Source: an uncultured Oscillospiraceae bacterium (GTDB lineage: Bacteria; Bacillota; Clostridia; Oscillospirales; Oscillospiraceae). From it: 13,009 nt of DNA. Below are positions 7,310 through 13,009 of the stretch, piece by piece. Each line of letters begins with the position of its first letter. Within the stretch, counting starts at the first letter, position 1. The stretch lies in assembly GCA_934515035.1 (NCBI GenBank), contig CAKSXP010000027.1, positions 1 through 13,009 on the forward strand, read 5' to 3'. Below the pieces are notes generated by a model. The model did not search any database. It saw only the letters and a list, made by a program, of their open reading frames with translations, and was not told where the DNA came from. A program made the translations under genes and the position numbers.

Positions 7310-8689
7310 ATGCTGCTATCCATCGTACAAACCATCAACGCATACCTGTCGGACTATATTCTCGTTATCCTGCTGATCGCCGTCGGCCTGTGGTACACGA
7401 TCAAGACCCGCTTTGTGCAGGTCCGCTGCTTTGGAGAGGGCATGCGCCGCGTGTTCGGAAATATCTCTCTGAACGGCAAAAAGCAGGCTTCCGGCATGAG
7501 CTCGTTCCAGGCGCTGGCCACGGCCATTGCCGCACAGGTCGGCACCGGCAATATCGTCGGCGCCAGCGGCGCAATACTGACCGGCGGCCCCGGAGCGATA
7601 TTCTGGATGTGGGTGATCGCCTTTTTCGGCATGGCCACCATCTATGCCGAGGCCGTTCTTGCACAGGAAACGCGCGTCACCAAAAACGGCGATATCCACG
7701 GCGGCCCGGTCTATTACATCACGACTGCGTTCAAGGGGCGCTTCGGCAGGTTTTTGGCGGGCTTCTTTGCCGTGGCCATCATTCTGGCTCTTGGATTCTT
7801 CGGCTGCATGGTGCAGTCCAATTCCATAGGCTCCACCTTCCAGACGGCGTTCGGCATCCCGTCCTGGGTCACCGGCATCGCGCTGGTCATTATCTGCGGC
7901 GTGATCTTTCTGGGCGGAGTACAGCGGCTGGCCTCGGTCACGGAAAAGATCGTTCCCGTCATGGCGGTGATCTTCCTGCTGGGCGGTCTTGCAGTCCTGG
8001 CCGTGCGCATTCGGTATATCCCGGCCACCTTCGGCATGATCTTCAGATATGCCTTCCAGCCTCAGGCCATCATCGGCGGCGGATTCGGCTACGCACTGAA
8101 GACCGCTGTCAGCCAGGGCGCAAAACGCGGGCTGTTCTCCAATGAGGCCGGTATGGGCTCGACGCCCCATGCACACGCGCTGGCCAATGTAAAGAAACCC
8201 CATGACCAGGGCGTTGTGGCCATGATCGGCGTATTTATTGACACGTTCGTCGTTCTGACGCTCAATGCGCTCGTTATCATCTGCACCATGTACACCAAGG
8301 ACGGCGTTCTGGCGGCCGGTGCGATCCCCGACGGCATCACAAAGTCCAATCTGGCACAAACGGCCTTCGGCTCCGTGTTCGGCAGCGGCATCGGTTCTGC
8401 TTTCGTTGCGGTCTGCCTGTTCTTCTTCGCGTTTTCCACCGTGCTCGGCTGGAACCTGTTCGGCAAGATCAACGTGTCCTATCTGTTCGGCGAAAAGGGC
8501 ACGAAGGTATATATGGTCATCGCGCTGGTGTTTATCTTCCTCGGGACCCTTGCCTCAAACGATCTGGTCTGGGAGCTTTCCGATATGTTCAACCAGCTGA
8601 TGGTCATCCCCAATGCTATCGCGTTGTTTGCACTGACCGGTCTCGTCGTGAAAAACGCGCGGCGCACCACCGGCACATTGGAGAAATAA
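7310..8689 (+). CDS. Alanine/glycine:cation symporter (AGCS family)
   Basis: The 459-residue product is an integral membrane carrier of the AGCS (sodium:alanine symporter) family, which moves alanine or glycine with Na+ or H+. Visible family marks are the block QVGTGNIVGASGAILTGG around residues 76-93 and NEAGMGSTPHAHALA from about residue 278, set among roughly ten to eleven hydrophobic segments; length is typical. The start at 7310 is preferred because GGAGGAG (7297-7303) lies six bases upstream; a start at 7295 would place that binding site inside the gene and leave the poly-T tract as its leader. The glycine riboswitch directly upstream suggests that glycine is the physiological substrate. 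In this arrangement the protein could relieve high glycine or support its use as a nutrient; the sequence does not decide between uptake and export. Confidence 0.94.
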   Translation: MLLSIVQTINAYLSDYILVILLIAVGLWYTIKTRFVQVRCFGEGMRRVFGNISLNGKKQASGMSSFQALATAIAAQVGTGNIVGASGAILTGGPGAIFWMWVIAFFGMATIYAEAVLAQETRVTKNGDIHGGPVYYITTAFKGRFGRFLAGFFAVAIILALGFFGCMVQSNSIGSTFQTAFGIPSWVTGIALVIICGVIFLGGVQRLASVTEKIVPVMAVIFLLGGLAVLAVRIRYIPATFGMIFRYAFQPQAIIGGGFGYALKTAVSQGAKRGLFSNEAGMGSTPHAHALANVKKPHDQGVVAMIGVFIDTFVVLTLNALVIICTMYTKDGVLAAGAIPDGITKSNLAQTAFGSVFGSGIGSAFVAVCLFFFAFSTVLGWNLFGKINVSYLFGEKGTKVYMVIALVFIFLGTLASNDLVWELSDMFNQLMVIPNAIALFALTGLVVKNARRTTGTLEK

Positions 8690-8735
8690 CCGGCATATCT
8701 CCGCCCCCTTCCGGGGCCTTATGAAAAAAGAAGTC

Positions 8736-8763
8736 CAGGCAGACATGCCGTGACCTCTGCCTG
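8736..8763. repeat. Small inverted repeat after the symporter gene
   Basis: CAGGCAGA (8736-8743) and TCTGCCTG (8756-8763) form an 8-bp stem with a 12-nt loop just before the main terminator. It has no T run and no assigned role. Confidence 0.5.
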
Positions 8764-8774
8764 TCGACAAACCG

Positions 8775-8809
8775 GGGAGGCGCTTCGTTAAGAAGCGCCT
8801 CCCTTTTTT
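8775..8809 (+). terminator. Terminator after the symporter gene (copy 2 of the duplicated hairpin)
   Basis: A 12-bp perfect stem (8775-8786 with 8792-8803), loop GTTAA, is followed by six T. Its 27-base core is identical and in the same orientation to the hairpin after hpf at 6870-6896. Confidence 0.94.
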
Positions 8810-8836
8810 CCGTAAACAAATCTTAAATAATTGACG

Positions 8837-8861
8837 GCTCAAATCTTAAACTGATCTGAGC
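8837..8861 (-). terminator. Possible terminator of the flavodoxin/beta-helix operon
   Basis: On the minus strand GCTCAGATC (8861-8853) pairs with GATTTGAGC (8845-8837), with one G-U pair and a 7-nt loop, beginning 7 nt past the beta-helix stop. The tail is AT-rich (CGTCAATTATTT) but not a clean T run, so this is a weak call. Confidence 0.5.
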
Positions 8862-8868
8862 TATAATT

Positions 8869-10686
8869 TTACTCTGCGGAGACGACTATCTCGCCGCGGT
8901 ATTCGCCGGGAACGGCGGGGACCTCGGTCCCGTTTACCGTCATGCGGAGCCTTTTGCCCGCGAGAGGACGCACGAGCGCGCCTTCCTCGAGCGTCAGCCC
9001 GCTGAGCCAGCATTTGCCCGTTACTATCCAGGTGCTGTCGCGGTCGAGCCGCAGCACCGCGCCGTTGTTGACGGAGGGAGCCGGGACCTGAGTTATGTTG
9101 GAAAGCTCGCGGCGGCTGTGCTGGTCGATCGTGGTCAGGCCCTCGCGGTAGGCAAAGGCGGCGGAGCTGACAAGTCCCTCCAGCCGCGTGTTTCTGAGGC
9201 TTATGAGCATGTTCTTTGCGCCGCGCAGACCCTCGTCGTGATTGTGGAGCACCTCGGGCGCGCCGCCCGGCGCCGGCAGGTCGAGTATGCTCTCCGCGCC
9301 CTCCGGTGGGGCGAACATGCCGCCGAAGGTCGGCTGGGTGTTCATGCCGCCCTTGGTGCAGCTGCGCTCGGCGTGGAGGTCTGTTGTGGAGTTGAAGAAG
9401 TCGCCGCGCACGTCCATGTCCGCAAGGTTCACGATAACGTCCAGCGCGGGGTCGATCTTTGCAAGGTCGCGCGTCTCGTCCCTGACGTCGGTCATGCCGA
9501 CGGGTATCTTGTAATCATCCACGTCCATGCCGCCCTCGTCGTTATCCATGAGCTGGAGAATGACGCCGCTTTCGGGCTCGAGGACGGAACCGCTGATGAA
9601 GAACTCGGTCGCGGAGCCCTTGACGCAGAGCGTAGAGCTTTTGGAACGGATGCGGGAGTCGGAGACGGTGACGGGCGTGTTCTTATCGCCGATGCAGACA
9701 ACGCCGAAGCGCCCGCTGGTTATGTCGCAGCCGTTCTTTATCTCCGCGCGGGCCTGACCGGTCATGCCGCGCACGAGCATCGGATATGCCGAGATGTTCA
9801 TTTTGCAGTGGTCGAAGCTGACGACGTTGCGGTCGCCGATGCAGAAGCCGCCGTAGCCATGGCTGCGCGGGCCGGAGAGATCGACACGGCTGTCCCGGAC
9901 ATACACGCTGACGGAGTCGTCGCAGCCGTCGATGGAGAAAACGCCCCAGCCGTTGCCGCGGACGTCGCAGTTGTTGTAATAGACCGTTCCGTTGTCGCAG
10001 AGCTGGACGACGCGGTTGGAGCCGCAGAAGCCGCAGCCCCAGCTGAAATCGCCCATCCACTCCGGATCGTCGGGGGAGAAGTTTTCGATGCGGCTGTTGT
10101 TCACGGTGACGACGCTGTCGCCGCCGACGTGCACCGCGCAGCGCGTTACGCCGCTGAGGCGGAAGTCGCAGTTGTCGATCGTGACGCGCGCGTTGTCGAT
10201 CGCGGTGACGCCCGCGCCGAGTCCGATGAAGTCGTTCCCGCCGAAGCCGTCGAGCAAAAAGCGGCTGTCCTTTATCGTATAGTCGCTCTTTCCGGTTATG
10301 ACTATCCCGTTGAAGGACGGGTCCTCACTGGAGACGGTCACGCCGTTCGCGCCGTATCCGTCCAGCCGTCCGCCGGAAACGACGGCGGGCACGCTCTTTT
10401 CGGCGACGTACCGGTTATCCTCGATAACGGCGGCGGAGCGGAACTCCTCCGAACGGTTTATCATCAGCATGAGGCCGTGCGGCGCCATGTGGTAGTTGTC
10501 CGCGACGGTTATGACCACGTCGCCGGTGTAGCGGCCGGGCAGAGGGGCGAAGCCCGTGCCGTTCACGGTCAGGGCGATGAACCTGCCCTCGGGCGCGAAA
10601 AGACTGCCGCCCGGCTCTATCACGAGCTGCGTCAGGACGGTGGTCTCCCGTATGAGGGTGGGCGATGATATTATCATAGCGTTCAT
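8869..10686 (-). CDS. Right-handed parallel beta-helix protein without signal peptide
   Basis: The 605-residue product is dominated by short strand-turn repeats of the pectate-lyase-like parallel beta-helix type (about residues 95-380), for example ITGKSDYTIKDSRFLL, ARVTIDNCDFRLSG, SVVTVNNSRIEN and TPVTVSDSRIRS, with Asn/Asp/Cys ladders such as NNCDVRGNGWGVFSIDGCDD. The N terminus (MNAMIISSPTLIRE) is neither a signal peptide nor a membrane anchor, so it appears cytosolic unless exported another way. Residues 21-60 and 564-603 align without gaps at 14 of 40 positions (both contain TVNGT, PG.Y.G), so a related strand block sits at both ends. The start has AAAGGAGA six bases upstream. It follows the flavodoxin-like gene by 14 nt in one operon. 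I see no catalytic signature and assign no function. Confidence 0.85.
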   Translation of the reverse strand: MNAMIISSPTLIRETTVLTQLVIEPGGSLFAPEGRFIALTVNGTGFAPLPGRYTGDVVITVADNYHMAPHGLMLMINRSEEFRSAAVIEDNRYVAEKSVPAVVSGGRLDGYGANGVTVSSEDPSFNGIVITGKSDYTIKDSRFLLDGFGGNDFIGLGAGVTAIDNARVTIDNCDFRLSGVTRCAVHVGGDSVVTVNNSRIENFSPDDPEWMGDFSWGCGFCGSNRVVQLCDNGTVYYNNCDVRGNGWGVFSIDGCDDSVSVYVRDSRVDLSGPRSHGYGGFCIGDRNVVSFDHCKMNISAYPMLVRGMTGQARAEIKNGCDITSGRFGVVCIGDKNTPVTVSDSRIRSKSSTLCVKGSATEFFISGSVLEPESGVILQLMDNDEGGMDVDDYKIPVGMTDVRDETRDLAKIDPALDVIVNLADMDVRGDFFNSTTDLHAERSCTKGGMNTQPTFGGMFAPPEGAESILDLPAPGGAPEVLHNHDEGLRGAKNMLISLRNTRLEGLVSSAAFAYREGLTTIDQHSRRELSNITQVPAPSVNNGAVLRLDRDSTWIVTGKCWLSGLTLEEGALVRPLAGKRLRMTVNGTEVPAVPGEYRGEIVVSAE

Positions 10687-10700
10687 GACGTTCTCCTTTC

Positions 10701-11540
10701 TCAGCTCAGGGAGATGATCTCGCTGTAAGTCGGGCTGCGTTCGCCGTCGTAGGTCATGAAGTAGTCCTCTATAAAGTCGGCGGCAAAGGCGCGGGCCTTG
10801 GCCTCCTCGCGCGGGCCGGGCTTTGAGCAGAGGTCATAGTGGAAGAAATAGGACCCCGGCTTCTGCGTGCCATCCTTCATCGTATACATGACGGGATCGC
10901 AGACGTCGGCTTCGGGGAGCTCGTCCGCCTTTTTGCCGGGAATGAAGGTGTTTTTAGGCTTGACGCCGAGTTCATAGCCGGCGGGGCCGGTCTCCTTGCC
11001 GCCGCAGGCGAACTTGCCGACGACGCGGACGTTGTTGAGGTTGAGATAGAGCTTCAGCGACTCCAGCGCCGCAAGGCACTCGGAGGAACCGTAGAAGCCG
11101 CCGCCGTAGGTGCAGAAAACGATGCCGAGCGGCTCGCTCTCGCCCTTCGCGAGCGCGCCGGGATATGCGGCCGTGCCGCGGCGCCATTTCGCGGTGGGCT
11201 GGTAGGGCGTTTCCACAGTGCCGCCCGCCTCGGAGCCGAGCTTTCCCGCGTCGAGCTTTTTCTGAACGTCGTTTTCAAGCTCGCCGCCCGCGCCGAGACT
11301 GAAAGCCTTGAGGATCGGCTGTATCGGCAGTCCCGCGACTATAGGACTGCCGAGAGCGACGACGTCGTAATCGTCGAAGTACAGGTTTTCCTGAAGCTCG
11401 GAATAGTCCATTTTTGCCTTGATGCGGAGAAAGGTCACTTCCCATCCGTAATCTTCAAAGGTCTGGCGGAACCAGTCGGCTATTTTCTCCGTATTTCTGG
11501 TCATGGTGGCGTAAAGTATGAGCGCGCGTCTTGGTTTCAT
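10701..11540 (-). CDS. Flavodoxin-fold protein (about 279 residues)
   Basis: The N terminus reads RRALILYATMTRNTEKIADW, a beta-strand followed by the T-x-T-x-N-T phosphate loop that holds FMN phosphate in flavodoxins. Further fold marks are DDYDVVALGSPIVAGLP (about residues 57-73) and GIVFCTYGGGFYGSSECLAA (about 140-159), which correspond to the second and third flavin-contact loops. At 279 residues it is much longer than free flavodoxins (140-180): an insertion lies at about 80-137 and a C-terminal extension follows residue 190. No CxxCxxC ferredoxin motif is present, so it is not the flavodoxin-ferredoxin fusion type. A start at 11567 adds nine residues, but the ATG at 11540 has AAAGGAG ten bases upstream. 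First gene of a two-gene operon with the beta-helix protein; electron-transfer role is inferred from the fold only. Confidence 0.84.
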   Translation of the reverse strand: MKPRRALILYATMTRNTEKIADWFRQTFEDYGWEVTFLRIKAKMDYSELQENLYFDDYDVVALGSPIVAGLPIQPILKAFSLGAGGELENDVQKKLDAGKLGSEAGGTVETPYQPTAKWRRGTAAYPGALAKGESEPLGIVFCTYGGGFYGSSECLAALESLKLYLNLNNVRVVGKFACGGKETGPAGYELGVKPKNTFIPGKKADELPEADVCDPVMYTMKDGTQKPGSYFFHYDLCSKPGPREEAKARAFAADFIEDYFMTYDGERSPTYSEIISLS

Positions 11541-11576
11541 ATATGCTTTTCTCCTTTCATTTCTCACAGTGACGCC

Positions 11577-11582
11577 ATTCTA
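11577..11582 (-). promoter_or_regulatory. Possible -10 of the flavodoxin operon
   Basis: TAGAAT on the minus strand (11582-11577), 37 nt before the gene start, is the best -10 in the divergent region. No convincing -35 lies 16-18 bp upstream. The site falls between copies of TCACAG at 11564, 11583 and 11601 (CTGTGA on the minus strand). Confidence 0.35.
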
Positions 11583-11691
11583 TCACAGAGCGGGATGCAA
11601 TCACAGCATTGAACTGTGCGTTTTTTGCAACTGAGGGTATTTTTTGCTTTCGGGGAGAACAATATGGAAGCCGGAGCGTCTTTATTCAGTG

Positions 11692-11734
11692 TTGACAACA
11701 GAGAGATGAGATGGTATGCTGACTGTGTTATAAT
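11692..11734 (+). promoter_or_regulatory. Promoter region of the lipoprotein gene
   Basis: TTGACA (11692-11697), a 17-bp spacer and TATGCT (11715-11720) form one good promoter. A second, overlapping candidate is the extended -10 TGTTATAAT at 11726-11734. Either could drive the lipoprotein gene, giving leaders of about 45-60 nt. Confidence 0.7.
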
Positions 11735-11784
11735 AATTAATACGCAAAACACGATTTTTGGATTTTTTTATCAGGAGGTATAAG

Positions 11785-13009
11785 ATGAAAACGAGCAAAA
11801 AAAGACGCTTTGCCGCGCTTGCGGCCGTGGCGGCGCTCATGCTTGGCGTCCTTGCGGGCTGCGGCGGAAAAAACGGAGACGATCCCGGCTCGGGCAAAGA
11901 CTCCCAGACAAACAAACCGGGGACCCGTCCGGAATATGTATACGTTGCAAGCTATAAGGACATAGCCGGAGATTTCGACTATGTGAGCTCGAACTCCATA
12001 GCCATGCATAACGGCAGCGTGTATTTCGCGTCCTCCAAGTATTCGAGCGTCGATCCCGACGGCAACGTCCTGACGCAGGAGGACGAGGACTACTGGACCT
12101 ATTACACGAGCGTTCCCGCGCTGTTCACCATGAACGTGGACGGAGACAGCGTGACGGAGCTTGAAAACTATCAGCCGCTGACGGTGCCGGAGGGCAGCAT
12201 GGGCAGCTCCAGCGTCAATGCGCTCAGCGTTGACGGCGAGGGAAACATCTGGGTCTGCGAGAACATGTACGCCTACCACTACGACGCGCCCGAGGGCGTG
12301 ACGCAGGAGGACGACGAATACTGGAACTATTACGTTGACGACGGCAATACATATACCATGCGCAAGCTCGACTCCACCGGCGCGGAGCTCGAGTCGATAG
12401 ACCTCAGCGCACTGACCGAAAACGAAAATGATTATTTCTCCATAAGCAGCTTCGCTGCCGACACGGAAGGAAACATCTATGTCGCCGGCGGAGATTCAAA
12501 GGTCTATGTCCTCGACACCGAGGGAAAGATCAAATTCTCCCTCGAAATGACGAACTGGGTCGACAGCGTGTTCCGCCTTTCCGACGGCCGCGTTGCCGCG
12601 CTGGGCTATGAGGAGAACGGCCAGGTCATAAAGGCGATCGACACTGCGGGCAAGGCCTGGGGCCAGAGCTATAAGGTCCCCGACAACGCCTGGAACCTCT
12701 ATCCGGGCGGAGGAGATTACCTGTTCTATGCCAGCAACGAAACAGCGCTTTACGGCTACAACACCGCGAAGGGCGAGAACGAGAAGATCCTCAGCTGGCT
12801 CGACGCCGACATTGACGGCAGCAACCTCAACTTTGTCCTTCCGCTCGAGGACGGCCGCATACTGAGCATGTCCAATGAGTGGGACAGCGATTATACCAAG
12901 CAGACTCATAGTCTCATCACCCTTGTCAAGACCCCGTCCTCCGAGCTTCCGGAGAAAACGATACTGACGTACGCCTGCGGTTATCTCGACTGGAACGTGC
13001 GCAGCCAGA
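11785..13009 (+). CDS. Lipoprotein, probable ABC extracellular solute-binding protein with propeller-like N-terminal region (runs off the right edge)
   Basis: The start has AGGAGG six bases upstream. Residues 1-26 are a lipoprotein signal peptide: basic MKTSKKRR, a hydrophobic core and the lipobox LAGC with the modified cysteine at 26. A Gly/Ser/Asp/Lys linker follows (27-47). Residues of about 50-385 contain blade-like repeats with recurring VDGxGNIWV, DTEGNIYVAG and DTEGKI motifs, typical of beta-propeller domains. A motif TQEDxxYWxYY occurs twice (97-107 and 173-183), so two blades carry matching insertions. The last visible segment, ILTYACGYLDWNVRS, resembles the start of the solute-binding domain seen in large clostridial extracellular solute-binding lipoproteins; this rests on memory of the family. 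If right, the full protein would be about 800-900 residues and transport genes may follow outside the window. 408 codons are visible with no stop. Confidence 0.8.
   Translation, partial: MKTSKKRRFAALAAVAALMLGVLAGCGGKNGDDPGSGKDSQTNKPGTRPEYVYVASYKDIAGDFDYVSSNSIAMHNGSVYFASSKYSSVDPDGNVLTQEDEDYWTYYTSVPALFTMNVDGDSVTELENYQPLTVPEGSMGSSSVNALSVDGEGNIWVCENMYAYHYDAPEGVTQEDDEYWNYYVDDGNTYTMRKLDSTGAELESIDLSALTENENDYFSISSFAADTEGNIYVAGGDSKVYVLDTEGKIKFSLEMTNWVDSVFRLSDGRVAALGYEENGQVIKAIDTAGKAWGQSYKVPDNAWNLYPGGGDYLFYASNETALYGYNTAKGENEKILSWLDADIDGSNLNFVLPLEDGRILSMSNEWDSDYTKQTHSLITLVKTPSSELPEKTILTYACGYLDWNVRSQ

Noticed and set aside
7316..8359. A 347-codon open frame opposite the symporter gene
   Set aside because: It is the antisense shadow of a clear membrane carrier gene and has no ribosome binding site or promoter.
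8831..8867. TTGACG and TATAAT on the plus strand as a promoter into the beta-helix 3' end
   Set aside because: The spacing is 25 bp, too long for SigA, and the elements overlap the minus-strand hairpin; no plus-strand gene follows.
9118..10668. A 516-codon open frame on the plus strand opposite the beta-helix gene
   Set aside because: Its Ala/Val/Asp-rich text follows from the reverse of Asn/Asp/Gly/Val codons; it has no start context, and the minus strand shows a coherent repeat protein in an operon.
11602..11626. CACAG/CTGTG hairpin followed by TTTTTT as a plus-strand terminator
   Set aside because: The stem is only 5 bp and no plus-strand gene lies upstream; it is better read as part of the repeated TCACAG pattern.
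11564..11752. A 62-codon minus-strand open frame in the divergent intergenic region
   Set aside because: It has no ribosome binding site, covers promoter sequences of both neighbours and shows no recognisable protein features.

Overview
The window comes from a GC-rich (about 60%) low-branching Firmicute, most likely a gut or anaerobic Clostridia of the Oscillospiraceae/Ruminococcaceae type. The evidence is RNase Y, a long-form hibernation factor (HPF), strong AGGAGG-type ribosome binding sites, a tandem glycine riboswitch, an oversized flavodoxin-fold protein and a large lipoprotein resembling ABC solute-binding proteins. The taxonomic call is an inference from gene content. No phage, transposase, CRISPR, tRNA or rRNA is visible.

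Left part (1-2100, minus strand): an operon read right to left of a small flavin-reductase-like protein, the ribosome-associated GTPase HflX, and the start of a YigZ/IMPACT-family gene that runs off the window edge. A short AT-rich gap with back-to-back TTGACA elements separates it from the plus-strand genes.

Middle (2100-8810, plus strand): RNase Y (rny) with its own promoter and a textbook terminator; a membrane-anchored leucine-rich-repeat protein built from three similar LRR modules behind a TPR-like segment; long HPF; and a tandem glycine riboswitch with a transcription terminator controlling an alanine/glycine:cation symporter. Each is a separate transcription unit. The riboswitch-symporter unit is bracketed by two terminator hairpins that are identical over 27 bases.

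Right part (8830-13009): a minus-strand pair (a roughly 280-residue flavodoxin-fold protein followed 14 nt later by a 605-residue parallel beta-helix protein with no signal peptide), and, diverging from it, a plus-strand lipoprotein with a propeller-like N-terminal region that runs off the right edge.

Most of the window is housekeeping. The parts with the least settled function are the flavodoxin/beta-helix pair, the three-module LRR protein, and the twin-hairpin riboswitch cassette. I did not find a clear case for an entirely new system.
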